The notes under the pieces: generated by a model
The model's input: the letters and a program-made list of their open reading frames with translations, nothing else
What the model was told of the DNA's origin: nothing
The model's database searches: none
Position numbers and translations under genes: made by a program
Part shown: one piece after another, positions 1-12,400 of the stretch
How the letters are laid out: each line of letters opens with the position of its first letter
How positions within the stretch are numbered: the first letter of the stretch is position 1
Assembly: GCA_019802505.1 (NCBI GenBank)
Contig: JAFMOC010000003.1
Span: 8,375,001-8,439,000, forward strand
DNA from: Corydoras sp. C115
Taxonomy: Eukaryota > Chordata > Actinopteri > Siluriformes > Callichthyidae
DNA length: 64,000 nt
Direction: 5' to 3'

Positions 1-1978
1 TGTTTTTTTTTTCTCAGTCAGTTAAATAAATTTCCTTTTTCCATAAAAAATATGTATATATTAGTGTTTACATGGTTTGCAGGAAACGTTATCACAAGCC
101 CAGAGCAAGAAGAGGACAGATGTAAATCTAATTATATAATTTTTAAAAATAAAATGCAGAGAAACATATTTGAAGTACTTTTGCAACTTGGAGATTTTTT
201 GTAGACACATATTTTTATCATATTTTTATCAAGTTTCAGAAGATTTCATTCTCCTTTCATATACTTGTGGATACACAGTAGAATAGTACAATGCCGACTA
301 TCACCAGAACAGTTTGCTATTCTGTGTCTGCAAGTTTCAGTAGGTGCTGACTTTCTGTGCTACTGTAAAAATGTTAAAGCCTAACTTTAGCCTAACTTCT
401 ATCATTTAATAGGATAAAACACAATAAAAATTATAATGCTACTATGCTACTATTGTGAACATAGTTTTTATTTGAATGCAAAGTATGATCAATATCTCTA
501 CATTATTAGTGCATGAAAAAATGTGTATGTATTAGTGACTAAATAAAGAACCTAGTTTTTACTGATCTAATATACTGTATAACTGCAGATACAGGTCAAT
601 AAAATGTATTGTGTTTGAAAGTGAGCTAGTTTTAGCTAAACACTTTTTAGTGCGTTATACTTTTCATTTAAATTCATCCTTGCTAATTATCTGATCAAAA
701 CACTTTCAGGTATCAGCCATTTACCAACACCTATATATACCCCTCTAAAAAAGCATATAATAAGAGGAAAACCTGAACAAAAAGTCACTTTAAAGACAGA
801 AGCAACCAGTCTCTCTTACTGAAATCAAAGCATTTCCAAATTTAGGCAAAAACCCTTCCCAGCATGAAGACTTCCTTTTATGTAGAACAGGCCAAAAGCA
901 ATACAGTACTAACAGAGAGAACTAAAAGCCACTCATGCTATGTCCTTCATATTCATCTTTCTTTCTTAAGCTTCTGAATACACAAAAACCTTTAACCCAA
1001 ATTACGAAGCCTAAAATACTGCAAAATAAAGACAAGAGCATCAAACTTACCTTTAAGGTATTAATGAGTTCAAACAGATGTTTCAAACAGAAGTTTTAAC
1101 TAAGTTGTAACTTCCAGCAGACCTCCCACTAAACTTCGTTGATACCTCTGCAACAGTCTGTGGGATGAAGAATGGCAGAACTGGGGAAAAACAAAAACCC
1201 TTCAGACCTCCATCCCCTCCTCCTCCTTCACCTCCTCCCTCTCTTACTTTTTTTCCCTCCATGTGTGAGTGAGAGTGAGTGCACTTGGGCTATTTTCCAG
1301 ACAGATTTTTCTCATTAAGCTCTGCTGAAGGATGTTGGGGAAAAGGGGGTAGATTTGGAATCTTCTTTTCAGACTCAGAGCCACCAGAAACCATATCATA
1401 GGAAGAGGTAGAGATAAAGGTTGGCATCCTGTTTCATGAGGGTGACAGTGTCTAAACTCAGAAAAGCTGTAAATAAAGACTTTAGACTGAGTGCGGAAAG
1501 TTTTAAGCATAGTTTAAAGAAGGAATTTTTTATGTCTCTTTGCATCTCTAGCATACTGTTTGGAATTTGCATGTTCTCCCTGTGTGTATTTGAGTTGCCT
1601 TTACAATCACCACAAACATGTTTGAAGATGATTTGTAAAATACTGTCTGTTTAACACATTAGAGTTTGTAACTTACTAATGCTTAAAAGTTTGTGGTGAC
1701 CCAGAAATTGAAAATAAAACTCTAAGAATTAAAAAGGGAAGTTTTTAAATAGTTATTTTAAGACTTAGAAAATGATCCACAGATTCTGATGTATTTGATA
1801 GTCAGGGAGCCTTTTGATAATTTTTGTTTAATCAGCACAGAAAAATTCCACTGATCTCACACAATTGTAGATTTTTTCTTAAAACCATGCATTTCTTTAA
1901 TCTGTAACTCCAGATAAAACTGTTAATTACTGGCAATAATAACAACATTGTTACTGCATGTGTAATTAATTAAAGTTT
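1..1978. other. Intergenic, no gene seen
   Basis: AT-rich sequence with no convincing exon, transposon or RNA gene on either strand. Short open frames near 1244-1654 overlap one another on both strands and have no splice context or recognisable content. Confidence 0.6.
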
Positions 1979-2068
1979 GTTGTATTAAAATAAAGGATTT
2001 TCTAAACAACCCCAAACATATAGGTTGTATTAAAATAAAAGATTTTCTAAACAACCCCAAACAACTCA
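1979..2068. repeat. Two-copy 45-bp tandem duplication
   Basis: A 45-base unit starting gttgtattaaaataaa at 1979 is repeated from 2024 with very few changes. It lies in plain AT-rich intergenic sequence and looks like a local replication-slippage duplication. Confidence 0.8.
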
Positions 2069-2545
2069 ATAATTGCTTTTGTTAACACTTCAGATTGCAC
2101 ACTCATAAAAATTTATGAAAATGAATGTACAAAATTGTGGTTAATGCTTTTGTTCTATAATTTTTGTAAAACCAGATTTAAAAGATCAACTAACCAAAAA
2201 GAATTTTGTTGGGTCAAGGTAAAATAAATCAGTTGTCCCTACCACAACAGACATTTTACTTAAAGCAAAAAGTGGGTTGAAAAACTCTGGCCTATACACA
2301 AAGGAGTAATAACTTTGGTATGTGGTTGCTGGACAGAAACAGAAAGCTCCCTCAGGACATAGTTTATATTTCCTGGGCTCACGTGATTCACATGGCAGGA
2401 TAAAGCACATGCACAACACGATGAAGCACCCAGCTGGAGGCAACTGTGCAGACTGCACTGTTAAATCTCATGCAAATGATAAAATAAATGTGCAGCAAAT
2501 AGCATACTTTAGATAATTAAGTATATTTTCCTAACATACATCACC

Positions 2546-2652
2546 TTATATATATATATATATATATAAGGAAATGCATATTAGGGATAAGAATTGAGTG
2601 TGCAATGGATTTAAATCGTACAGTGACATAGTGCTTATACTGTATAATTGTA

Positions 2653-2687
<35 letters not shown>

Positions 2688-2690
2688 AAA
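2546..2690. repeat. Two (TA)n microsatellites
   Basis: Pure TA runs at about 2546-2570 and 2655-2684 lie just upstream of the LINE insertion at 2717. Open frames rich in Tyr and Ile here are microsatellite artefacts. Confidence 0.85.
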
Positions 2691-2716
2691 CTTTAAAGTA
2701 GCTATAATTGCTATCA

Positions 2717-3362
2717 GATCTTGCCTCAAGTGGAGGAGTATAAGTATCTCGGGGTCTTGTTCACGAGTGATGGTAAGATGGAGCGTGAGATTGACAGACG
2801 GATCAGAGCGGGGTCAGCAGTGATGCGGACCCTATATCGGTCCGTTGTGGTAAAGAAGGAGCTGAGCCATAAGGCAAGGCTCTCGATTTACCAGTCAATC
2901 TACGTTCCAACCCTCACCTATGGTCATGAGCTTTGGGTAATGACCGAAAGAACAAGATCGCGAATACAAGCGGCCGAAATGGGTTTTCTCCGCAGGGTGG
3001 CTGGGCTCTCCCTTAGAGATAGGGTGAGAAGCTCGGTCATCCGGGAGAGACTCGGAGTGGAGCCGCTACTCCTCCGCATCGAAAGGAGCCAGTTGAGGTG
3101 GTTCGGGCATCTGGTAAGGAGGCCTCCTGGGCGCCTTCCTAGGGAGGTGTTCCAGGCAAGTCCAGCTGGGAGGAGACCCCAGGGAAGACCCAGGACACGC
3201 TGGAGGGATTATATCTCTCAGCTGGTCTGAGAATGCCTCGGGGTTCCCCCAGTCGAGCTGGTGGAGGTGGCTGGGGCGAGGGAGGTCTCGGTCTCCCTAC
3301 TTCGGTTGCTGCCCCCGCGACCCGAACCCCGGATAAGCGGAAGATAATGGATGGATGGATAG
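2717..3362 (+). mobile_element. 5'-truncated LINE, RT C-terminus (Rex1/CR1-like)
   Basis: Codons 2721-3230 encode about 169 residues of the end of a non-LTR retrotransposon reverse-transcriptase polyprotein. It begins in the KYLGVLFTSDGK region and runs through LRWFGHLVR and a basic RPRTRWRDYI tail. The stop is followed by the 3' untranslated part and a short ATGG-repeat tail. The 13-base sequence ataattgctatca occurs immediately before (2704-2716) and after (3363-3375), so this is one intact insertion event truncated at the 5' end by incomplete reverse transcription. The wording of the RT end resembles fish Rex1/CR1-clade LINEs; the clade is from memory. Confidence 0.85.
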
Positions 3363-3375
3363 ATAATTGCTATCA

Positions 3376-4600
3376 ATAGCGATCACATGATTTTTCAAAG
3401 TTTTGTGACTTAACAAGACATTCGGGCTAATTAACAGAATACTTCGGAGGGTATAAAAAGACACACTATATTTTATTTCTTCAGGGTTAAGTAAGCAAAG
3501 ACTAATATCTTTATTACCGTTTATATCCGTTGGACACAATTTAAAATGTTGGTAGCTGCACACAGTTTGCGCACCCATCACCAACGTTCATTAGAGTATT
3601 AGAAATTTAACATAAAAATGTACATCGTGACATTTTAAACCCTGTCAGGACTAGAAACATTTGCTTTTGAATATATCGGACTTTGTTAAATCTCTCTTCT
3701 TTTTATATTTTACCCAATTTCAATATTTTTCCATTTTTAAAAAATCATCTTAAAAGTATTATTCTTGCAAAGTTAAGCTAGTCGACTGTATAATTGAATA
3801 TTTAAATTTGTGAAATCTACATCATTTACCCATTAGACCTTTTTAATTAATAAAATAACACTTTAAAATGTTTTTAATTATTAAGTAGTTTTAAATTATT
3901 ATCATATTTATCAAATGAAGCCACTACTGACTAATGTTAGCTGAACCAATCCCACTGTCTTCCAAAAGTAGATATGACTTTCTGTATAAGTAAAAGACAA
4001 AAAAAAAAAAGAATTCTATTAAAAAAAATAATTTCCACCATTCCACCATCATTTAAATCATTTCATGCAGATAAGCTAAAAATGTATCTTTTAATTTGTT
4101 GATTTCAATTGATATTATTCATCTTTTATGCTTTTTGTGCAACACAGACATGTTGCAACACACTGCACCTCTTTATCATATTGATTTTGGAATAGTGCAT
4201 GGGGGCCTTGTGGGTAACACTTTTATCATCTCACAGAAGAAGGTTCCATTACAATTTCGATGTAAACACACAGGGTCTTTTCTGTGTTGTTTGTATATTA
4301 TGTCTTTGTGGATTCCCTTCTGGAGCTCTGGATTCCTCCCAGTCCAAAGACATGTAAATCAGATGACCTGAGATATTACATTGTACCTAGGTGAGAATGT
4401 CCGTCTGCCATGCAACAAACAGGTGAACAGTAAAAGGTGAATTCATACTCAATGAGCACTTAAGATACTCTTTAAAGGTGTGAGACCTCTATACAATCAC
4501 TGGCAACTTTGTTAGATATTCATCTTTGTCACCACATTTACTGTCAATTTAATTTAGTTCCAATTACCATACAGATTCACTTTTCAATGTGACACTTACA
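3376..4600. other. Intergenic, weak SINE traces only
   Basis: No exon is visible. Around 4316-4360 a short stretch resembles the central block of the V-SINE family, an old fragment. A run of about nine C residues lies near 4608-4616. Confidence 0.5.
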
Positions 4601-4689
4601 AATTCCCCCCCCCCCCATTTTTTAGTTCCCTTCACTCTGTTCTTTGATATTTAGGACCACCACATAATTTAAGTCATATGTAATTCTGA

Positions 4690-4850
4690 GCACTGCAGAC
4701 AGGCTAATATGGTGGTGTGTTAGAATGTGCTACATTGGTAGAACTGTTTACTGTAAATTGAACGATCTAAATTGTCCCCTAGATGGGCATGGGGAAGCCC
4801 TCCCCCACAACCCTAGTAGAAGTTTAAGCGGAAGATAATGAATGAATGAC
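4690..4850 (+). repeat. Decayed V-SINE 3' portion
   Basis: The tail block (gatgggcatggggaagcc, accctagtaga, aagcggaagataatgaatga) is recognisable at 4783-4848. The preceding 90 bases are a degraded copy of the central region. The tRNA-like head is missing. Confidence 0.65.
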
Positions 4851-5088
4851 TATCCAGAGAGATTAAAGTAATTAAAAAAGTTTAATCAGATATGATTTTT
4901 TTCATGAAGTCTGTTTCAGTCATTTGTTTATAATGAACCAATATACTTTTTAAAAACAAAAACAATTTTTCTGTCTAATAAATAAAGATTTAAATAAGGT
5001 AACAACTGACAGATTTTATTGCAATTTTAGTTTCCCAGTTTTTATGAAAATAAAGATTGTATTGATTGAAACTGATTAGACTTAAACT

Positions 5089-5426
5089 CATTCATTCATT
5101 CATCTTCCACTTTATCCTCTATTAGGGTCGCGGTGGGGTTTCCCATGCCCATACAGGGGAGAACGTCTCAGGCGCTGGGCAGATACACCCAGGACAGGGC
5201 GCCAATCTATCACTAGGCACACACTCACTCACACTCTATAGGGGGCAATTTGGAGAACTCAATTGACTTGATCCATGTTTTTGGACTGTGGGAGGAAATC
5301 GGAGAACCTGGAGGAAACCCACGCGGACACGGGGAGAACATGGAAACTCCACCCAGATGGGGATTCGAACTGGGAATCTCTAGTGCTGAGAGGCGAACGT
5401 GCTAACCACTAAGCCACTGTGCCGCC
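5089..5426 (-). mobile_element. Full-length V-SINE-like element
   Basis: Reference copy for the dominant repeat family of this window, about 340 bases. Read on the minus strand it has a tRNA-derived head with an A-box-like segment (TGGCTTAGTGGTTAGCACG) and a B box (GGTTCGAATCCC, slightly changed here). A central conserved block follows, running from tttccatgttctcc to gtccaaaaacatgg, then a LINE-like tail ending in a GAAT-type repeat. The head/core/tail plan matches the V-SINE superfamily of fish (DANA, HE1). A 12-base target-site duplication, tagacttaaact, lies at 5077-5088 and 5427-5438. Confidence 0.88.
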
Positions 5427-5438
5427 TAGACTTAAACT

Positions 5439-6892
5439 GTTTTTAAAAACTTTTGTTGAGCCATTTTGCAAAATTCACACAATTCGTCTCTGATACCTAA
5501 TACACCAAATTTGGATAAGCAACCCACCAGGTATATTTTATCTGAAATAACTTAAAAACTGTACTGATTGTTCTGACAAATGTCACCACTAGTTGCAAGT
5601 ATATATATATTACACTATGTATATATTACATTCGGGGTAAACACAACACACAGCAACTCCATAACGAAATATGAACAGATTTATTGTGGGCTTTTTTAGG
5701 TAAAACCTGGAATGCATGCACAAGACAGTTCAGGACACGTAAGTGTTCAGGTTCATGTCGGCCGAGCTCAGGCCAGAACCTGATGAAGAGGCCAAGATAA
5801 AATCAGCATTACACAAAGAGGTACCACAACATTTACATACCGTTTACACGGGTGAGGGCCAGCTGGTAGCCAGTGCTGCATGGAGACCAAATGTGAGCTC
5901 AGAACAATTAGTTTAAAATTATTCCTTCAGTGTGATGTTGGAAAACATGGACATACGGCAGCCTTTCTGAAAATGTGCTTAACACTTCCAATAATAAAGC
6001 TGCTATATTTATGCATATTTTCCAATAAAAAAAGTGATCATGTGGGTGGCTACCTGACCCAAGCCTGATGAGACCCATCAAAAAATGATTACAAGTGATT
6101 TTTGGGTTTGAATGAATTTACATGTTTACCAAACAGTAAACCAAACTAGCGTAGCTGACATGGTGTCTTAAGTTCTTTTTAGTTAAAATATTATGCGCCA
6201 AAATAAATAAGAATAGGTGACCACGTTTTCTATACACATTTTTTAATTTAGTCAAACTTTATATTGTTTCCTCTTTACTTGCTGAACTTCTGCATATGTG
6301 AATGTTAATGCTGTGCAGCTTCACTGAATTTACTGTGTTGCAACATTATTGGTGTTGCACTGATTTACATTAAAAATGAGTGCAGTATCTAGATTTGAAA
6401 TGCAGCATTAACACAACACCCACAACCACTTAGTTACTTTGTGCTCTATCTTCATGAGATATAAACTGATAAAGATTAAACCAAGATCGCACACAATTTA
6501 ATGATTTGATTTCCAACCAGAATACACAAACAAAATCAATGGCAACGTTAAGTATTAATCAAATAAATTTTAAGTTGTAGAGCAGCATTAAAGTCACATT
6601 GCAGTTATGTTCAGTAGCTTTTCATTGTCATTAAACTCCACAAATACAGTATCAGTTTATAATCAACCAGGTGATTTGGGATTTTAACTGAAATTATTAC
6701 AAGAAACATAATTGAATATATATTTTTTTCAATTTTGTTATTGAGCAAAACTTTCATTGTACATTTTAATTTTACATGAACAGCTGTTGCTACAGAGTGA
6801 CTGGTGTCTTCTATCAAAACAGTTAATGGGGTAAAACAGCTGTGAAATCACTAAAACCCTGTTGCAGTTATTGCTATTGAATTAGATTAAAT
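5439..6892. other. Intergenic, no gene seen
   Basis: AT-rich, with no supported exon on either strand. The stretch 5690-5880 is somewhat more GC-rich and may be an old transposon fragment, but I cannot assign it. Confidence 0.5.
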
Positions 6893-7782
6893 TTATTTAA
6901 TATACTGCATTAAAATCAGCTTATTACTGCAGTTTTAAAACTATTCAACCCTGTTTGTGAAAGTGTAAATTAAAAACCTGCTTTATGAAACAGCAGGGAA
7001 TGAATAGATTTGGTATTTCTGTACCATGTCATTGTGATTCTGTTCTATATTAGTCGGCATGATGTTCTAATGCCGACTAATATATGAAATGCAAGTTGAG
7101 CAGGGGTGTAAGTTGCTGTAAGTTGTATAATGGGTACTAAGTTGTGCCTTTTTACCCATAGTTCATATAACAAGTGTACTTCATACTGGGTCAGATTTTA
7201 GTTCAGTCTTGTACCCATTTAAAACCAAGATACACAGCAAATGAAGCAATGTCCATGCTTCCAGCAGACATTCTATCTACAACCAGCAGAAATTGGAAAA
7301 TGAAAAATCAATCAATGTACAAGCCATGTGCACCTTACATTTTGCTGCACAAAAAAAATTAGAAGAGAAGCAATACTGATGTGCCACAGAAAAAAAATCT
7401 GGGAAACTTGGCAAAGATTGATGCAAAAATTCAAATGATAGCAACTTTACAAAAAGTAAAACGTAAGAAAAAACATGAGCTTTAACATTCTACAATATCC
7501 AGTGGACAAAATCAAAGTCATCAGGCCAAGATAAAACACAGGGCACAAAGCGTTTGATTTTTCCCGTTCACTAGCGAATGCACAGGGGGAGGCAAGATGA
7601 AGAGGTCCATCTTGGAATGTTGCTTCAAGTCATCTTTGCTAGAAAAACACCAAGCGGAATGGTCAAGTCAAATTGCGATTTTACTGGCAGTGACTGGCCC
7701 CCTGCCCGGCTGAAATTTCTCTCTTTCTAGATATATGTAAATATATACTGACATGGTGATTCAGACTATCAGCAGCAGCAAT
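6893..7782 (-). other. coro1c: Probable coro1c 3' untranslated region
   Basis: Continuous with the coro1c stop codon and free of SINE insertions, unlike most of the locus. A minus-strand AATAAA at 6893-6898 is a possible polyadenylation signal, so the lower end is a guess. It contains a 15-bp perfect stem-loop at 7046-7084. Confidence 0.4.
7046..7084. other. 15-bp perfect stem-loop in coro1c 3' UTR
   Basis: tatattagtcggcat (7046-7060) and its exact reverse complement (7070-7084) enclose a 9-base loop. In the coro1c transcript this would form a stable hairpin. Confidence 0.75.
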
Positions 7783-7902
7783 TCAAAAGGCCACTTTGGC
7801 CACCTGCTCTTCGAGTTTGGCAATTCGCCTGTCCTGAAGTGTCACCAGGTCTCTGAGTGATTTGACTTCCCGGAGCAACTCCTCCAACTTCACTTCATTC
7901 TT
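7783..7902 (-). CDS. coro1c: coro1c last exon, coiled coil
   Basis: Encodes 39 residues from KNEVKLEELL to the TGA at 7783-7785. Leu/Val-based heptads (LREVKSL, LEEQVAKV) match the coronin-1 trimeric coiled coil. The acceptor is ttttgcag read on the minus strand just above 7902. Confidence 0.95.
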   Translation of the reverse strand, partial: KNEVKLEELLREVKSLRDLVTLQDRRIAKLEEQVAKVAF

Positions 7903-9382
7903 CTGCAAAAGAAAGAACCACTCAATGCAAAATAGTCCTATACCCTCAAATACCTCAAAAACATGTGTAACAACTGTAACAAACACACTGTATGACATCC
8001 CATTCTGAGTTGTCTTTCTGCTTTTTGGAACTACAATAACTTTAATATTTTCAAAAGGCTTTGTAACAGATTTTGAGGCATCTACAAAATTTTTTGCCCA
8101 TTTTATTCAAGCACGGTGGCTTAGTGGTTAGCACGTTTTCCTCTCAGTGCTATCTGGGTGGGGTTTTCTCCGGGTTCCTCCCACAGTCCAAAAACATGGA
8201 ACAAGGTCAATTGTATTCTCCAAATTGTCCCTTATAGAGTGTGTCTGTTGCTGTGTGAGTGAGAGTGTGCCCAGTGATATATTGCCACCCTGTCCTGGGT
8301 GTATCTGTCCAGCGCCGGAAACTTATGGGCATGGGGAACCCCCCACCCTGCAACCCTAGTACAGGATAAAGTGGGTGATAATGGATGGATGGATTCAAGC
8401 ATGTGAGATCAGAGCGAAAGGGTCCTAGTAGCAATCACTGTCGAAGTTCAACACTGAACTGTTGCTGATGGGAATGTGGTTGGATCTCTAAACGGGCTCA
8501 AGCAGACTCATATTCCTATACACCAAACTTACTTAGCCCTGCTTTTGTACTGTAGATCTTGTTCTGTGAACTGACTCAGGCATGCTGGAATGGAAAATGG
8601 CTTTCAGACCTTGCCACCGTGTTGAAGGCATACAACTGTTCTGAATAAATCACAGCTATGTGCTTGATTTTTAAAACAGAATAAAAAACTGTAACATGCA
8701 CGTCACCGATGTGATGCACCTGTAATGTTCCCAGAAGCGATGAATTAAATCAGTTACAAAAACAACTGAATCTGATGATTAAGCAGAGTGTGTCCCTGTC
8801 CCAACACATTTCTACATACAGTGCCATAAAAATGCTAGGATTCTAGAACTTAATCAACACAATACATAAAAATCGAAATTGATAAAAAATATAAGTAAAT
8901 GAAATCATGTTTTTGGTAAAAATAGCAAATATGTTTTTCATTAATGTTAATTCTTAATTACCACACTACCTTTGTAAAAACCCATTTTATAAACATTTTT
9001 CCAAGAGCCAATAAATCAAAGCCTCAGTCATATGGATCTGTGCATAGTAACAGGTGTGATTTTAGACTTTCATGTTCTTACTCTAGTAAGCTGAGGAGAG
9101 GCCGGTTTCTGAGGAGTTGATGTCTCCTCCACTTTCTTGGGCGTTTTGTTATCCAGGACGTTCTTTTTGACCACTTTGAGGTCGCGGTTCTTGCCGGGGA
9201 CATAGCCATGTTTGAGGGAAATCAGTATGGGCTCGCCATTCTTGCCCTCAAACCACTCCTCTGCTTCTAGAGTACAGTCTGGACCTGCTGTGTCTGGATA
9301 CAGGTCATCCTGGAACAAATCCGACTGCCGGAGGACAGCAAAAAGTTAGGATTTAAATTTGACTCATTTCATTTATAAAAAT

Positions 9383-9421
<39 letters not shown>

Positions 9422-12400
9422 GTAGTAAATTTTCATTAAGGTTTTGCTGTTTCAGTTGTACCTTTCTTGGAACGGTCATGATTATTGGCTCACACTTCCT
9501 CTCATGAAGTTTATAAAACCTGCGAATACAAAAATGTTTTCTCATGACTTAATTGATACACAACCTGTCACTCATTGTGTTAAATTAATGTTAAATTCAC
9601 GTAAATAAATACTAGATGTATCAAATTAACTAATTTGCATATTATGGTTTTAAGCAATCATTCTCGAAAATTAAGTTAAAATACCCAAAAGTGCAACAGT
9701 AGAAGACAATAAAAGTTCACTCTTTAGTGCTTTGTATGTCCGTAATTGCAGCCCCTTCAAATAGTTTATGCTCAGTACAGAACAATAAAGAAAATATAAC
9801 TTGGATTGTAACAGGAAGTTGACAATTTAGTCCAAGATTAAGATTTTTGTTAAAAAACAACTCAACACTCATTTCGAAAAAATGAGCTGTGTTTTTTCGA
9901 AAAAAAAAAGCTTTTTTAAATGTAGTACTGCAGCAGGAGAAAAAAATGCTTACTCTGGGAAAAGAGGAATAACTGAAATGGTGCAAAATGTAATGTAATG
10001 TAATGTGAACAATTCTAAGAAAAATTATCATTAAAAAACAATAAATTAAAAATATGTAGAATAAAAGGATTAAAGACATATAAAATGACCTGCTAAATAA
10101 GAACTGACAGCACAGTGCCATAGTGGCTAGCATGTCTGCCTCTCAGTACTGTGGATCCAATAATTTCCATATTCTTCCTGTGTCTGTGTGGGTTTTCTCT
10201 GGGTTCTCTGGTTTTCCCCAGACCAAAAACACGAATTCAATTAAATTGAACCTATCTACATTAGGCCCCTATATAATGTGTGTGGCTGTGTGAGTATGTA
10301 TGTGCCCAGTGATAGATTTGCGCCCCGACAGCGTAATGCTGCTCTCTAGCGGTGGCACAAAATTTGGCAAACTAATTTAAACTAGCAGTTGCAGGATGTT
10401 TGCTCAACATTCAACTAATATCTAGCTGATGGAAAAAATGACATACCTCGCAATCTCACACTTATTAACATCCAGGCCTCGTTTGGGCATGTAACCCATT
10501 CCTCTCTGTGGCTCTTTGCTGGAGAAGGTGTTGAGATAATGAACATATGGTGCCTCATCTGTGATCTCAAAGTATCTGATGCTGCTGTCACCCTGGATGA
10601 AGAACAACAAAATATACAGTGCTAAACAGTCCTAAAGATAAAATAAACGACTGTTTAAAAATAAAAATTAGTGAAGTCCTGGTCTGACAATGGATGATGC
10701 TGATATACCAGAATGCATCAAAAATCAATGCATCTTCATTTTTATTGTAACTTTACTACACAATATGCATTTTACTAATGTACATTTGCACAATTCCAAA
10801 ACCAACAGCATTGATATTTTAATTTAATATGATATTTCACAGGGGTGGCTTAGTGGTTAGCACGTTCACCTCTCAGCGCTAGGGATTCCCGGTTCGAATC
10901 CCCATCTGGGTGGAGTTTCCATGTTCTCCCCGTGTCCGCGTGGGTTTCCCCCGGGTTCTCCGGTTTCCTCCCATAGTCCAAAAACATGGATCAAGTCAAT
11001 TGAATTTTCAAAATTGCCCCATATAGAGTGTGTCTGTGTGAGTGAGTGTGTGCCCAGCGATGGATTTGCGCCCTGTCCTGGGTCTATCTGCCCAGCGCCC
11101 GAGACGTTCTCCCCTGGATAGGCATGGGGAACCCCACCGCGACCCTAATAGAGGATAAAGTGGGAGATAATGAATGAATTAATGAATTTCACAGGGGTGG
11201 CTTAGTGGTTAGCACGTTCACCTCTCAGCACTAGGGATTCCCGGTTCGAATCCCCATCTGGATGGAGTTTCCATGTTCTCTCCGTGTCCGCGTGGGTTTC
11301 CTCCGGGTTCTCCGGTTTCCTCCCATAGTCCAAAAACATGGATCAAGTCAATTGAATTTTCAAAATTGCCCCATATAGAGTGTGTCTGTGTGAGTGAGTG
11401 TGTGCCCAGCGATGGATTTGCGCCCTGTCCTGGGTCTATCTGCCCAGTGCCCGAGACGTTCTCCCCTGGATGGGCATGGGGAACCCCACCGCGACCCTAA
11501 TAGAGGATAAAGTGGGAGATAATGAATGAATTTCACAGGGGTGGCTTAGTGGTTAGCACGTTCACCTCTCAGCACTAGGGATTCCCGGTTCGAATCCCCA
11601 TCTGGATGGAGTTTCCATGTTCTCTCCGTGTCCGCGTGGGTTTCCTCCGGGTTCTCCGGTTTCCTCCCACAGTCCAAAAACATGGATCAAGTCAATATTA
11701 GTTCTCCAAATTGCCCCCTATAGAGTGTGAGTGTGTGCCCAGCGATAGATTGGCGCCCTGTCCTGGGTGTATCTGCCCAGCGCCCGAAACGTTCTCCCCT
11801 GGATGGGCATGGGGAACCATGCAGTATTCGATTCTTACATGCCGATGTGTAAATATCCCAAAATGAAATAAAATAAATAAAAGAGACAAAATACAATTTT
11901 TATTTTATAATACTAGTTCAAAATATGGATAGAATATATATATATACTTTTGGTGTCCACTAAGAGAGTTTGATTATTTAGGATGGTACTTTACTGTCAG
12001 GTTAATATGTAATTAATGAGACACTGTGAAAACCACAATGAAATAATGAAAGGAAAATTACACCCACACATGATTTTTGTGAACAATAGGTTGTTAATTT
12101 CACACCCACTTACATCGGCCTAACGATTAGTCTTTTGATATTTATTTCAGCAGTAATGAGCAGTTTAAAAGTTTGTCTTGTATCTATTGCATCTTTGCTG
12201 TGCAATAAAATCAGTCTACACAGCAGCTTACCTTTCCACACAGGTACACAACATTAGTGTCAGGGTCATAGAAGGGAAGCAGAACCCCATTGCTAGTGTC
12301 CATCTCATGAACAGATATAGGATCCTCCATGTTTTTCTGTAATAGAAAAAAAGTTAAGCTTCTTTTGACCTGTTTTTAATTGTTTTGTTTTTAAAATGTT

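Noticed and set aside
8106..8180. tRNA gene suggested by A-box and B-box-like words
   Set aside because: The tRNA-like part is the head of a SINE; it lacks a foldable acceptor stem and anticodon arm. The same holds for the other SINE heads.
10921..11500. Repeated ~70-residue frames with PSDGFAPCPGSICPAPETFS-like content
   Set aside because: These are chance readings of V-SINE copies; the same words recur at every SINE in the window.
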